DNA of 64,000 nucleotides, from positions 372,001 to 436,000 of the forward strand of contig JAAFYY010000001.1 in NCBI GenBank assembly GCA_014284505.1. Reading direction: 5' to 3'. Shown one piece after another: positions 39,793 through 50,058 of this stretch (its first letter is position 1; the number at the start of each line of letters is the position of its first letter). A program made the translations under genes and the position numbers. This DNA comes from Streptacidiphilus sp. 4-A2. GTDB taxonomy: Bacteria > Actinomycetota > Actinomycetes > Streptomycetales > Streptomycetaceae. The notes under the pieces were generated by a model. It searched no databases, was not told the DNA's origin, and saw only the letters and a list, made by a program, of their open reading frames with translations.

Positions 39793-40605
39793 TCACCGCA
39801 ACCGCAGGTCCGCATGCGTGGCGGCGACCAGGAAGTTGGCGCCCCGGGCGCCGGCGTCCGGGTCGATCAGCAGCTCCCGCTCCATCGAGAGCACACGTCC
39901 GAAGACCGCCTCGTCCGAGAGCAGTTCCTCCACCGGGAGGACCGAGGCGTCGCCCCCCGCACCGTGCGGATGGACCAGGCTGGGAAACCCGCTCAGCACC
40001 TCGACCTTCATCCCGGAGGAGGTGTGCATGGCGCGGATCTCCCCCGGGGTGAACAGCCGCGTGTACGGCTCCCCGCCGACCGCCGACCCCTGCCGGTCAG
40101 GCTGCGTTCGGCTCCCTCGGCATCCCCCACAGGTCCCCGAAGGCGGCATGCCAGCGGCTCGGCAGGCAGGACACCATCAGCCCGTCCGCGGAGAGCAGCC
40201 GGGCGAGTGCGCGGATCACCTGCTGGGGATCGGCGACAGAGCCCAGCAACTGGCGGGTGGTGAAGACCAGGTCGAAGGTCCGGCCGTCGAGCCTGTCCGC
40301 CGCGTCTGCCAGGTCGCCGCGCAGATGCCGCACCCGGCCGCGTAGCCGTGCCCGGCCGCCCGTTCCTGCGCCGACTCGGCGACCCCGGCCGACACGCCGT
40401 AGCGCACACCCGTGCTGTCCGGTCGCCGGGTGGCAATCGACTGGGCCCAACGCCCGTCTCCCCCGCCTATGTTGAGAAAGGTGAAGCCGGGTGGCAGCCG
40501 GGAGAGCACCCTCAGTTCCAGGGCCGACCACAGCAGTGCGTCCACCAGCCTGCCGTACGCACCGCCGGCACCCTCGCCCGGACCTGGCTGCCCTGTCCTC
40601 GGCAC
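39793..40605 (-). CDS. Class I SAM-dependent methyltransferase, frame breaks
   Basis: About 270 residues; GTG 40605 is the chosen start, but an ATG near 40649 in another frame is possible. The SAM motif I is [18 protein letters not shown], followed after a break near 40345 by [20 protein letters not shown] and [18 protein letters not shown] (motif II/III region), [21 protein letters not shown] and [30 protein letters not shown]. The order fits UbiE-like methyltransferases of small molecules. Breaks near 40345 and 40110. It is convergent with the SARP gene, 16 bases apart. Substrate unknown. Confidence 0.72.
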
Positions 40606-40890
40606 AGCCCGGCCCGCGCCCGACCTGATGCCCTAAGGATCCCGTCATCACCGTGCCAACCCTTCGCTCGGGGGCGGCGGCAACGATCGCCCCGGTCCTG
40701 ATCCGGGGACTCCTCGGACGCCGAATGGATCGGATGAGAAGACCGTAGGCAGCCGACAGCGGTGCCCGCAATGACTCCTGCGGTTTCCCGCACATCCCGT
40801 CCGGCCCGCGCGGGCCCGGGCCCCCTCTCCCCGGCCCGGGCCCTGGCATCGGCGGGTAGGGCGACGGGCGCCCGCCCGCACGCACCCGTC

Positions 40891-42048
40891 CTACCGGGTG
40901 CGGCGCAGCGCCTCGGGGTGAGCGCGGCGAGGTCGGGGTAGCCGTCGACCGCCATGGTCAGGTCCGCCTCGGCGAGGATCGAGCGCAGCACATGGACGAG
41001 GCCGTCCGTGCCGCCCAGGGCCAGGCCGTAGGCGTAGGGGCGGCCGATGCCGACGGCGGTGGCGCCCAGGGCGATGGCCTTGACCGCGTCGGTTCCGTTG
41101 CGGACGCCGGAGTCGAACAGCACCGGCAGGTCGCCGGCCGCCTCGACCACACCGGGCAGCGCGTCCAGGGCCGGAAGCCCGCCGTTGGCCTGGCGGCCGC
41201 CGTGGTTGGAGCAGTAGATGCCGTCCACCCCGCCGTCCTTGGCGCGCCGGACGTCCTCCGGGTGGCAGATGCCCTTCACAATCAGCGGCAGCGAGGTCAG
41301 CGACCGCAGCCACGGCAGGTCGTCCCAGGTCAGCGGATTGCCGAAGACCTGCATCCAGTGCAGGACAGCCGCGGGGTCCTCCTCCGGGTCCGTGCCAGCC
41401 GGGCCCGGAAGACTGGGTCGCTGGTGTAGTTGGCCAGGCAGTGTCCGCGCAGCTGCGGGAAGTTGCTGGTGGACAGGTCCCGGGGGCGCCAGCCGGTCAC
41501 CCAGGTGTCGAGGGTGACCACGATGCCCTTGAACCCGGCCGCCTCGGCGCGGTGCACCAGGCTCGCGGCCAGGTCGCGGTCGGTCGGTGTGTAGAGCTGG
41601 AAGAAGCCCGGGGTTTCGCCGAGTTCGGCGGCGACCGCCTCCATCGGGTCCACGGTCAGGGTCGATGCGATCATCGGGACTCCGGTGCGTGCGGCCGCAC
41701 GCGCGGTGGCGAGGTCGCCGTGGCCGTCCTGGGCGCACAGGCCGATGACGCCCACCGGGCCATGAACAGCGGCGAGGGCAGCCGCATCCCGAACAGGTCG
41801 ACGGACAGGTCGCGCCGGGCGGCTCCGACGAACATCCTCGGGACCAGGCCCCAGTTCTCGAACGCGTGACATTGGCCCGCTGGTGTGCTCGTTTCCGGCG
41901 CCGCCGGTCACATAGGACCACACCGACGGGGCAGCGCGGCCCGCGCCCCCGCCTCCCAGCCGTCGTAGGTCATCGGGTACGCGGGAACGATCCCGCGCAG
42001 GCCGCCGCCGTAGATCTCGTCCTGGTAGGAACCGAACGACTTGCTCAT
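40891..42048 (-). CDS. FMN-dependent alpha-hydroxy-acid oxidase (lactate 2-monooxygenase-like), frame breaks
   Basis: About 386 residues from ATG 42048 ([20 protein letters not shown]). Recognisable parts are [27 protein letters not shown] (FMN region with Tyr), [76 protein letters not shown] (catalytic-barrel Lys), [13 protein letters not shown] (catalytic His) and [20 protein letters not shown]. It oxidises an L-2-hydroxy acid such as lactate. Breaks near 41905, 41800, 41770 and 41395, and one before the final TPEALRRTR. The Lrp-type gene diverges from it. Confidence 0.88.
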
Positions 42049-42166
42049 GGAATGTCCATCCCTTTCGCGTTCCGGAGCCCGGGCGGGATCTCGGTGACCC
42101 CCACAGTGCGATGCTTGGCACCGGCAGCCGCGAGAACGCAGGAATCCCGCAGGGAAGGGCGCTTTG

Positions 42167-43259
42167 ATGCAGGAACAGGCGACGATGATGAGCGAGGAGG
42201 ACCTGGCCCTCATCCACGCCCTTCAGCTGCGCCCGCGCGCTTCGTGGACGGTGCTGGGCGGGTGCTGGGTGGACCCGGTCACCGTCGCCCGGCGGTGGAA
42301 CCGCCTGGCGGGACGCGGCGAGAGCCTGGATCCTGGGATCGCCGGCCCGCTGCTGTTCGAGCACATATGCGTGGCCTTCGTGGAGATCGAGTGCGCCGTC
42401 GGCAGCGCCACCGCCGTGTCCCGGGCGTTGAGCGGCCACGCGCACGCGCTCACCCTCGAACGTCCGGCCGGGAGCCATGACCTCCTCGCGACCGTGGCCA
42501 CCCGCGACCTTACGCCATGTCCGGTACACCCTCGACCAGCTCCCGGCGATCGCGGGGTGACCGCCGTGCGCACCCGGATCGCGACGCACATGTTCACCGA
42601 AGGCGGCAGCTGCGTATCGCCGCTCTCGATCCCGGCCAGCGGCCAGGCTGACGCCGCCGCCGGACAAGCCCCGCACCCGACGCGGACCGATGGACATCAG
42701 CCCCTTCGACCGGGCCGTGCTGATCCGGCTGGCGGTCGACGGCAGGGCCTCGTACCAGGAGCTGGCCACCGCGCTGGACACCAGCGCCTCCACCGTGAAG
42801 CGCCGGATCGACCGGCTGGTCCAGCTTGGGCTGATCACCTTCCGCTGCGACTTCTCCCGCCCTCTGGGCGGCTGGCCGGTCGCCGTCACCTTCTGTGGCC
42901 GGGTGCCGCCCGCCGACCTCCCGGAGGTCGGCCAGGCGCTGGTCCGCTATCCGCAGACCCGCAACTGCGCGGCGGTCAGCGGGCCGTACAACCTCATCCT
43001 GGAGGCGAGCCTGCACTCGCTGAACGACGTCCTGCGCTTCGAGACGCAGCTGGCGACCGCGCACCCGAGTCTCGACATCGTCGACCGGGCGGTCATGCTC
43101 CGTCAGGACAAGCTGCTCGGCCACCTTCTCGACCCGCAGGGCCGCTCGCTGGGCGTGGTGCCCGCGGATCTCTGGTCCGCCCCCGGCACACCCGCCTCCG
43201 AGCACCGTCGCACCCCGGACCCGCTGGCGGGGCTTCCCCCGGAGCCCCACCCGAGCTGA
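42167..43259 (+). CDS. Double-domain Lrp/AsnC-family regulator, frame breaks
   Basis: About 364 residues from ATG 42167 (AGGGAAGGG upstream). It contains two consecutive Lrp units. The first is MSEEDLALIHALQLRPRASW, VARRWNRLAGRGE and LLFEHICVAFVEIECAVGSA; the second starts about residue 175 with DISPFDRAVLIRLAVDGRAS, YQELATALDTSASTVKRRID and LIFRCDFSRPLGGWP-like ligand domain. Breaks near 42510 and 42615. Such tandem Lrp proteins resemble a covalent dimer. It diverges from the hydroxy-acid oxidase with 118 bases between, which is the probable target. Confidence 0.85.
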
Positions 43260-43260
43260 C

Positions 43261-43292
43261 CCGGCCGCGCCCGGCGGGCCGGGCGCGGCCGG
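43261..43292. terminator. Perfect 14-base hairpin between convergent genes
   Basis: CCGGCCGCGCCCGG at 43261-43274 is the exact reverse complement of CCGGGCGCGGCCGG at 43279-43292, with a 4-base loop. It starts 2 bases after the Lrp-type stop and lies 13 bases from the Gnd stop on the other strand, a bidirectional terminator. Confidence 0.8.
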
Positions 43293-43305
43293 GCCGGGGC
43301 CGACG

Positions 43306-44339
43306 TCAGCCGGGCTTCTCGTTGTGGCCCCCGAAGCCCTTGCGCATGGCCGACAGCGCCTTGTCGGCGAAGGCGTCGAGATCGCGGGAGGCGAAGCGCG
43401 AGTACAGGGCGGCGGTGAGCACCGGGGTAGGGACGCCCTCCTCGATCGCGGCGATCGAGGTCCAGCGGCCCTCACCGGAGTCCGACACCCGGCCGGCGAA
43501 GTCCTCCAGGCCGGGTGATTCGAGCAGGGCGGCGGCGGTCAGGTCGAGCAGCCAGGAGCCGATGACGCTGCCGCGGCGCCACACCTCGGCGACCGCTGTG
43601 GTGTCGATGTCGTACTGGTAGTACTGGGGCTGCTCCATCGGCGCCGTCTCGGCATCGGTGTCGGTCCGGCGCTTGCCGGCGTCGGCGTTGTGCAGGATGT
43701 TGAGGCCCTCGGCGAGCGAGGCCATCATCCCGTACTCGATTCCGTTGTGGACCATCTTCACGAAGTGTCCGGCGCCGTTCGGGCCGCAGTGCAGGAACCC
43801 CTCCTCGGCCGTCACCGGCTCCCCGGTCCGACCGGGCGTCCGGGCCACCTCGCCCTTCCCCGGGGCGATGGTCGCGAAGATCGGACGCAGCCGGTCCACC
43901 ACGGGGGTCTCGCCGCCGATCATGAGGCAGTAGCCCCGTTCCAGCCCCCAGATCCCGCCGCTCGTCCCGACGTCGACCAGGTGCACGCCGCGGTCTGCGA
44001 GCGCCGCGGCGCGGGCGATGTCGTCGCGGTAGTAGGAGTTGCCGCCGTCGATGACGGTGTCGCCCGCCACCAGCTCGGCGGCGAGCGCCTCGATGGTGCT
44101 GCCGGTGATGTCGCCTGCGGGCACCATCACCCAGGCCGCCCGGGGCGGGGTCAGCTTGGCGGCGAGGTCGGCCAGCGAGGTCGCGCCGGTGGCCCCGTCC
44201 CGCTCCAGCTCCGCGACGGCCCGGGGTCGACGTCGTACACCACGCAGCTGTGCCCGTCGCGCATCAGGCGGCGGGCGATGTTGGCACCCATTCGGCCGAG
44301 CCCGATCACGCCGAGCTGCATCGGGTTACTTGTCGGCAT
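43306..44339 (-). CDS. gnd: 6-phosphogluconate dehydrogenase, decarboxylating, short (YqeC/GndA-like) type, one frame break
   Basis: About 344 residues, shorter than the 470-residue classical enzyme and matching the short Gnd class. ATG 44339 follows AGGAG. Motifs are [22 protein letters not shown] (dinucleotide fold), [31 protein letters not shown] (substrate loop) and [25 protein letters not shown] with the catalytic Lys. It converts 6-phosphogluconate to ribulose 5-phosphate and CO2. One break near 44215. The start overlaps the end of the G6PD gene by 14 bases, so the two steps of the oxidative pentose phosphate pathway are co-expressed. Confidence 0.93.
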
Positions 44340-45779
44340 GGCCAGTTCTCCTGTGGTCGGGGGCGAGAGCCACGGCAGCTGCCAGGAAGTGCGGTGCGGT
44401 GCCCCGGCGGGCCCCCAGGAGCCCCGCGGGTAGCGCACCGCGGCAGGCGGGTGGTCCACCAGTGGCTGGATGACGCGCCAGGTCTCCTCCACGACGTCCT
44501 GTCTGGTGAAGAGCGACCGGTCGCCGGTCAGCGCGTCGTTGAGGAGCCGCTCGTAGGGCTCGGGAGGTTTGCCGAGCTCGGCCGCGAAGGACAGGTCCAG
44601 GTGGACGTCCCTGGCCGAGTGACCGGAGGCCTCCTTGGAGAGCATGCTGAGCCGCAGGCCCGGGTCCGGGTCGATCCGCAGCACCAGTTCATTGGGGGCG
44701 GGGTGCTCGGGCTGCTCCAGGAAGGCCAGCCGGGGCGGCCGCTTGAAGAGCACGCGCACCTCGTTGGAGCGGGCGGCCAGTGCCTTGCCCGCCCGGATGG
44801 AGAACGGCACCCCGCTCCACCGCCAGTTGTCCACTTCCAGGCTGAGTTCGACATAGGTCTCGGTGGTCGAGCCCGGCCTGACTCCGGGGACGTCCAGATA
44901 GCCGTCGTACTGACCACGCAGGCAGTGGGCCGGATCGACGTCGGGCATGGCCCGGAAGACATCCGCCCTCCGGTCCCACAGGGCGTCGGCTCCGGAACCG
45001 ACCGGCGCCTCCATGGCGACCAGTGCGAGCACCTGCAGGAGGTGGTTCTGGACCACGTCGCGCAGGGCGCCGACCGGGTCGTAGAACGCCCCCCGGTCCT
45101 CCACCCCGAAGTCCTCGGCCATGGTGATCTGTACGGCGGCCACATGGATGCGGTTCCAGACCGGTTCGAGCAGCGAGTTGGCGAACCGCAGGAACTGGAT
45201 GTCCAGGACCGGCTGCTTCCCCAGGAAGTGGTCGATGCGCAGGATCTGGTCCTCGGTGAGCACCCGGTGGAGCCGGGCGTTGAGCGCCCGGGCGGAGGCC
45301 AGGTCGTGGCCGAAGGGCTTTTCCAGCATCACCGTGGCATGCGCGGTGAGGTTCGCCGCGCCGAGCGCCTCGACCACCGGGGCGAACAGTGAGGGCGGGA
45401 TCTCCAGGTAGAAGAGCGGCTTGTCCACGCTCTTCAGCCGGTCGGCCAGCGCCTGATAGGTGGCCGGATCGGCGAAGTCGCCCGCCAGATAGGACAGCCG
45501 CCCGGCCAGCCGGTCGAAGGCGTCGCCCTGCACCGTCTCACCGGTCACGTCCAGGGCTTCGCGCATGGTGGAGACCAGCTGCTCGTGCGACCAGTCCTCG
45601 CGGGCGACCCCGATGACCGGACAGGTGAGGAGCCCGGCCGCCTCCAGCCGGTAGAGCGACCGGAAGGTCATCTTGCGCGCCAGGTCACCGGTGATACCGA
45701 AGATCACCAGGGCGTCGGCGGTCAACGCTCCGCCCCCACCGCACGGGTCCGCGTCCCCGGACTCCTCCAGGCAGACCAT
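44326..45779 (-). CDS. zwf: Glucose-6-phosphate 1-dehydrogenase, one frame break near the end
   Basis: About 484 residues from ATG 45779. The coenzyme fold is [19 protein letters not shown]; the substrate/catalytic segment is [19 protein letters not shown] and [21 protein letters not shown] are also family signatures. In the raw frame the gene runs without a stop into gnd. Restoring one base near 44412 gives [19 protein letters not shown] and a TAA at 44326-44328, so the apparent fusion is almost certainly a frame error. It produces NADPH and 6-phosphogluconolactone. No opcA or lactonase gene is adjacent, unlike the main streptomycete pentose-phosphate operon. Confidence 0.93.
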
Positions 45780-45970
45780 TGCTCATACATATGACCCGAT
45801 GGCTCATGGAGCCCATCTACGCACAATACGGCCGCGCTGACCCGTCGAATCCACCGCGCCCGCCCCGGGTCCGGGCTTACCGCTGGCGCCCGGCCACGGA
45901 CCCGCCGGCCCGCCGGCAGCCCGGGGGCCGCACTGGCCCGAGCGGGTGACCCGGCGCCGCTCCGGTCCGG

Positions 45971-46275
45971 CTAGCGGACCTGGCCCGCCTCCCGCCCGGG
46001 GTCGTTCGGGTGCGGCTCGACCGCCGTGACCCGAGCGGTCATCCACGGGTGCAGGGGCAGGTGCCGAGCACCTTCTCGTGCAGTTCCTCCAGGCTGTCGG
46101 CACGCCACAGGCCGATGCTGCGCAGTTCGCCGACCGGGCGCCAGAGCCGGCCCAGGTGGCCGGTGGCGGCCAGCTCCCGCGCGCGCACCGCCTCGGCCTC
46201 CCGCCGCCGGTCGACCTCGGCCGGGTCGGTGCCCTCGGGAATGTCGGTGGTGATCTCGACCAGGAACTCGTGCAC
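45971..46275 (-). CDS. Muconolactone delta-isomerase-like protein, one frame break
   Basis: About 101 residues, the family length. It begins MHEFLVEITTDIPEGTDPAEV and continues EAEAVRARELAATGHLGRLW, RPVGELRSIGLWRADSLEEL, then after a break near 46055 LPLHPWMTARVTAVEPHPNDPG. These are the typical conserved parts of CatC, which isomerises muconolactone in the beta-ketoadipate pathway. No other cat genes are nearby, so it may act on another lactone. The ATG at 46275 is the chosen start. Confidence 0.85.
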
Positions 46276-46415
46276 GGTCCGCGCTCCGCTCTACGGGCGC
46301 CGGGTCGGCGCCGGATGGGTTCCGCAGCCGCCCGGCACCGGGTCCGGGGGAGCCTGAGGGTACTCCCCCGGACCGGCCGGAGACTGTCGGGTCGCTTGCC
46401 TGAGATGACGCCGGA

Positions 46416-47720
46416 TCAGCAGTTCGAGGGGCCGCGCCGCCGGCGAACCGTGCCGCGATCCACGCCACATACTGGTTCTCGGCGTCGAAGGGGACCGTGT
46501 TGTGGGTGGCTCCCTGGTAGGTGGTGTACTCGACCGGCTGCGCGAAGGTGCAGGCCCGCTTGATGTACTGGGCGGTGGAGGGTGGGGGTTGATCACCGTG
46601 TCGGCGGTCCCCTGCATGACCAGCACCGGGGCGACCGTGGTCACATAGCCCGGCGTGTTCTCGTGCAGGCGCCGGTGCCAGGCCTGCGGCACCTCGCGCA
46701 GCGGCTTGAACAGCGTGTCCAGCTTGTGCACGTCGGCGACGTTGCTCTGGATGACATCGCTGAAGTGCGACAGGCAGGCGACCCCGTCCCCCTTCAGCGC
46801 CTCCAGCCCGGCCGGCTTCAGCACGTCGGTGGCCCGCAGTTCGGGGTAGGCGGCCAGGAAGCCCCGGTAGACGTTGACCCGCAGCGCGGCGCTGTGCGCC
46901 GGCGAGGAGGCGTTGCGCGGGCCGGGGAGGACCCGGCCCGCGAACTGCGGGCCCAGGTCGGCCGCGGGGCCAGCGCGGCCGTCCCGACCAGGTCGAGTCC
47001 CGGGGTGTAGGAGCGGATGGTCTGACCGATGAACAGCGCCGCGCCGCCGCCCTGGGACCAGCCCAGGACGGCCAGGCGGTTGCCTGCCTGGGCCGACTGG
47101 AGCCGGCGTGCCGCCTCGACCGAGTCCAGGACGTTGTGGGTCTCGGTGCCGGCCACCACGTACTGGTGGACGCCCGGCGTCCCCAGGCCCTGGTAGTCGG
47201 TCGCCACCACGACGTCGCCCGCGGCGAGGAACTTCGTCAGGGCGGGAACGCCGACGTCGATCGAGTAGGGGCTCTTGTAGGTGTAGTAGTCGACAAGGTT
47301 CTGCGCCGGGTCCGGGGCTGCCGACGGGGCGCACTGCCGCGGTCCGCCCACCGTCCCGTGGGCCCAGGCCACCACATTGCGGCCGCCGCGCGGCGCCTTC
47401 CCGGTCGGCCAGACCACCAGGCCCGACACGGCGACCCGCCGGCCGTCGTGCAGCGTGGAGAGATAGAGGATCCGGCAGGCCTCGGCGTGTGCGGGGGCCG
47501 CGACCCGGCGGGCCCAGATCACCTCACCGTGCGCACCGGCGGGCAGCGGCGACGGCGGGTTGTAGAAGTCCGCCCCGGCGGGGCCGACCCGGACACCGGC
47601 CGCGCACTGCTCGGACAGGGCTCCCGTGCTCGCGTCGGCGGCCGCCTGCGTCCCGAGCAGCGGCAGAGTGACAAGCGCGGCGACCGCGGCCGCCGCGGTC
47701 GCCCGTAGCCAATCCTTCAT
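46416..47720 (-). CDS. Secreted LIP-family lipase, frame breaks
   Basis: About 435 residues. ATG 47720 (MKDWLRATAAAAVAALVT) follows GGGAAAG; ATGs at 47732 and 47735 are alternatives. A signal peptide ends near GTQAAADA. The body shows VVAWAHGTVGGPRQCAPSAA, VVVATDYQGLGTPGVHQYVV and the nucleophile elbow LGWSQGGGAALF, with the acid/His region VLVMQGTADTVI and GATHNTV. It belongs to the secretory lipase (LIP) alpha/beta-hydrolase family. Breaks near 46965, 46580 and 46428; the last restores the natural end APSNC. Likely hydrolyses lipids or esters outside the cell. Confidence 0.88.
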
Positions 47721-47730
47721 CAGCTTTCCC

Positions 47731-47760
47731 ATCACTTAAGAGATGATATGATCACTTTAG
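47731..47760 (-). promoter_or_regulatory. AT-rich promoter/operator with a duplicated element before the lipase
   Basis: ATCACTTAAG at 47731-47740 and ATCACTTTAG at 47751-47760 are near-identical direct repeats 20 bases apart, two helical turns. ATGATATGAT lies between them. The block is strikingly AT-rich for this genome and sits directly upstream of the lipase start, fitting a promoter with a two-site operator. Confidence 0.5.
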
Positions 47761-47929
47761 GTTCACGATGTGTGACATGGGGTGAACTCGGCAGGCGTGT
47801 CGCCCACCTCTCCCGGCGGGCCGGACGCCCGGGCCCCGGCCTGCGGGTTCCTTAGCGCGCCACCGCGCCACCCGGGTCCGGCGTGCGTACGATCACCGGA
47901 TCGGCGTCGTTCCCGGAGGGCGATCAAGG

Positions 47930-48719
47930 ATGAGGGCCCGGCAGCACAACTGGAGAGCGGACAGCTGGGGCGAGCATCCGTTCGGTGCCCGTGTCGTTCG
48001 GCTGTACCGGCGCTCCACCCGGATCGAACTGATGCACCGGGCGCTGGGCTTCGCCGCCCTCGGCTTCGTCGCCCTGATGCCGCTGCTCATCGTGATCGCC
48101 GCCATCTCCCCCGTGGAATACGGCGGCTTCGGGCAGTGGGTCGCCAGCGCCATGGGCCTGTCCGGCCAGTCGGAGCTCATCGTGAAGCGCCTGTTCGCCC
48201 CGTCGCTGCGGGTGCTGAGCAGCCGACGCGCTCGGCCTGGCGGTCGTGTGCGTGTTCGGCCAGACCTTCGCCTCCAGCGTCCAGACCGGCTACGAGAAGA
48301 TCTGGGACCTGCCGCCCCAGATGCGGCACCGCCTGTGGCAGCAGGTGCTCTGGCTCGCGGCGCTGACCGGCCAGTTCTACGCGGAGAGCCTGATCTCGCA
48401 CATCCCGGTCGCGCTGCGGGGGGCTGTCCGCGCGCTGAACTGGACCGTGCTGTTCTGGTGGGGGCAGTGGATCCTGCTGGGCCGGCGGGTGTCGCTGCGC
48501 GCCCTGCTGCCCGGCGCCGTGCTCACCACGGTCGGGATGATCGGCCTGCTCGGCTTCTCCAAGCTGGTGTTCACCTCCATGGTGGTCTCCAGTGCCAAGA
48601 CCTACGGGGCTGTGGGCACCGTGCTCGTCGTGGTGACCTGGATGGTGGCCGTGGGGTTCGTGGTCTTCGGCGGGGCCCTGCTGGGCGAGCAGTCCCGCCA
48701 CGACAGCCTCAGCGAGTAG
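47930..48719 (+). CDS. YihY/BrkB-like integral membrane protein, one frame break
   Basis: About 263 residues. ATG 47930 follows GGAGGG. The first part is RIELMHRALGFAALGFVALMPLLIVIAAI, then after a break near 48225 LAVVCVFGQTFASSVQTGYEKIWDLPPQ and four further helices ending TVLVVVTWMVAVGFVVFGGALLGEQ. The QTGYEKIWDLPP segment and six-helix layout match the YihY/virulence factor BrkB group in actinobacteria. Function is not established; it is not a ribonuclease despite old naming. It diverges from the lipase. Confidence 0.8.
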
Positions 48720-48833
48720 CCCGCCGCATGTCCGGGTTTCTCCCGATTCCCCGCATGGACATGTGGCCCATAAGCTGACGAACTTCACCGTGGGGATGAC
48801 AGATTGATAACACGCTCACTAGTGTCAGCTCTC

Positions 48834-48955
48834 GAACCTCTGTCCTGAGTGTCGCTCGACCGGGCGAAGCGGAGGTTCCCACCCTGGTCCTGGGCGCCGC
48901 ATTTCGGGGATGCGCCTCACGGATCCTGGTGGTCACAGGGAGGGAAACAGCCTGC
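48834..48955 (+). ncRNA. Structured 5' leader of the NlpC/P60 gene (riboswitch candidate)
   Basis: GAACCTC at 48834-48840 pairs with GAGGTTC at 48872-48878, enclosing CTCGACCGGGCGAAGCG. A second stem can form between GGCGC and GCGCC near 48891-48913. NlpC/P60 and Rpf genes of actinomycetes are often led by c-di-AMP (ydaO) riboswitches, and GACCGGGCGAAGCGG resembles part of that motif. The rest of the consensus was not convincingly found, so the class is open. Confidence 0.35.
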
Positions 48956-50041
48956 GTGGCCTCACACCGTCGTCCCAAACCGGCCAGCCGTGCGCGCGCT
49001 TCGGTCTTCACCATGGCAGCGGCGACCGTTGTGGCGATCTCCGCGCAGACTGCTGCCCAGGCCGCGCCCAAGCTGACCCTGAGCCAGGCCCAGGCCGAGC
49101 TGACCTCCGACCGGCAGGCGGCGGACGCGGCGGCCAACCAGTACGACACCGCCCAGAGCAACGAGCAGGCGCTACAGCAGAAGGTCACCTTCCTCGAGCA
49201 GGAGGTGGCCCGGCAGCAGGCGGTGATCAACCAGGAGCTGGCGCAGCTCGGCGCGGTGGCGGCGGCACAGTACCGGTCCGGCTCGGTCAACCCCGCGGTT
49301 GAGCTGATGCTGTCGCAGAACCCCACCAACTTCCTCAACGACGCCTCCCTGCAGGGCGAGCTGGACGCCACCCAGCAGTCCGCGCTGTCCGAGCTCCAGG
49401 GACAGGAGACCGTCCTGGCCCGGGAGAAGGCCGAGGCCACGTCCGAACTGGCCCAGCAGCAGGCGCTGCTGCAGAGCATGCAGACCGCGAAGACCACCGG
49501 TCAGGCGAAGATCAAGGCCGCGCAGTCGCTGGTGCAGTCGCTGACCCCGGTCGAGCAGAAGCAGGTGAACACCGGCGGCGGCTTCGGCGGCACCGGCACC
49601 CCTCCGGCCGGCGGCTGCGGCAACGACTGCGGCGGAGACCTGGGCTACGACGGCTCGCTGGACAAGGGCCAGATCGACCTGAGCGGCATATCCCCGCAGG
49701 CGGCAACGGCCATGCAGGCGGCCATGAGCGTCATGGGCGACTTCTACCACTGGGGCGACGCGGGCCCGTCCCTCTTCGACTGCTCGGGCCTGGTGATGTG
49801 GTCCTACGCCCACGCCAATATCGCCCTGCCGCACTCGGCGGCGGAGGACGCCTCCGAGGGCAGCCCCGTCGACAGCCTCTCGGACGCCAAGGTCGGCGAC
49901 ATCATCGTGCTCGACGGCTACCAGCACGTCGGCCTCTACGCGGGCAACGGCATGCTGCTGAACGCGCCGGCGGACGGCTGGGTGGTCGAGCTCATGCCGC
50001 TGAGCGACTTCGGCCCGATCGACGCCATCCGCCGGATGTGA
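48956..50041 (+). CDS. Secreted NlpC/P60 peptidoglycan endopeptidase
   Basis: 361 residues, intact. GTG 48956 gives VASHRRPKPASRARASV and a signal peptide ending near AQAAP; GGAGGG lies 11 bases upstream. Residues about 35-195 are a long coiled coil (LTLSQAQAELTSDRQAADAAANQ..., EQEVARQQAVINQELAQL), then a Gly/Pro-rich linker, then the NlpC/P60 domain with catalytic Cys276 in FDCSGLVMWSYAHANI, the His in YQHVGLYAGNG and the polar third residue following. It should cut D-Glu-diaminopimelate stem-peptide bonds in cell-wall turnover. The long leader suggests RNA-level control. Confidence 0.93.
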   Translation: MASHRRPKPASRARASVFTMAAATVVAISAQTAAQAAPKLTLSQAQAELTSDRQAADAAANQYDTAQSNEQALQQKVTFLEQEVARQQAVINQELAQLGAVAAAQYRSGSVNPAVELMLSQNPTNFLNDASLQGELDATQQSALSELQGQETVLAREKAEATSELAQQQALLQSMQTAKTTGQAKIKAAQSLVQSLTPVEQKQVNTGGGFGGTGTPPAGGCGNDCGGDLGYDGSLDKGQIDLSGISPQAATAMQAAMSVMGDFYHWGDAGPSLFDCSGLVMWSYAHANIALPHSAAEDASEGSPVDSLSDAKVGDIIVLDGYQHVGLYAGNGMLLNAPADGWVVELMPLSDFGPIDAIRRM

Positions 50042-50043
50042 CC

Positions 50044-50058
50044 ACCGCCCCGGGCGGT
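50044..50058. terminator. Short hairpin between convergent genes
   Basis: ACCGCC and GGCGGT flank CCG in the 16-base gap between the NlpC/P60 stop and the next stop on the other strand. Small, but well placed for bidirectional termination. Confidence 0.4.

Noticed and set aside
44151..45779. Apparent glucose-6-phosphate dehydrogenase / 6-phosphogluconate dehydrogenase fusion protein
   Set aside because: The read-through exists only because one base is missing near 44412. Restoring it gives a natural zwf C-terminus and a TAA overlapping a gnd start that has its own ribosome site.
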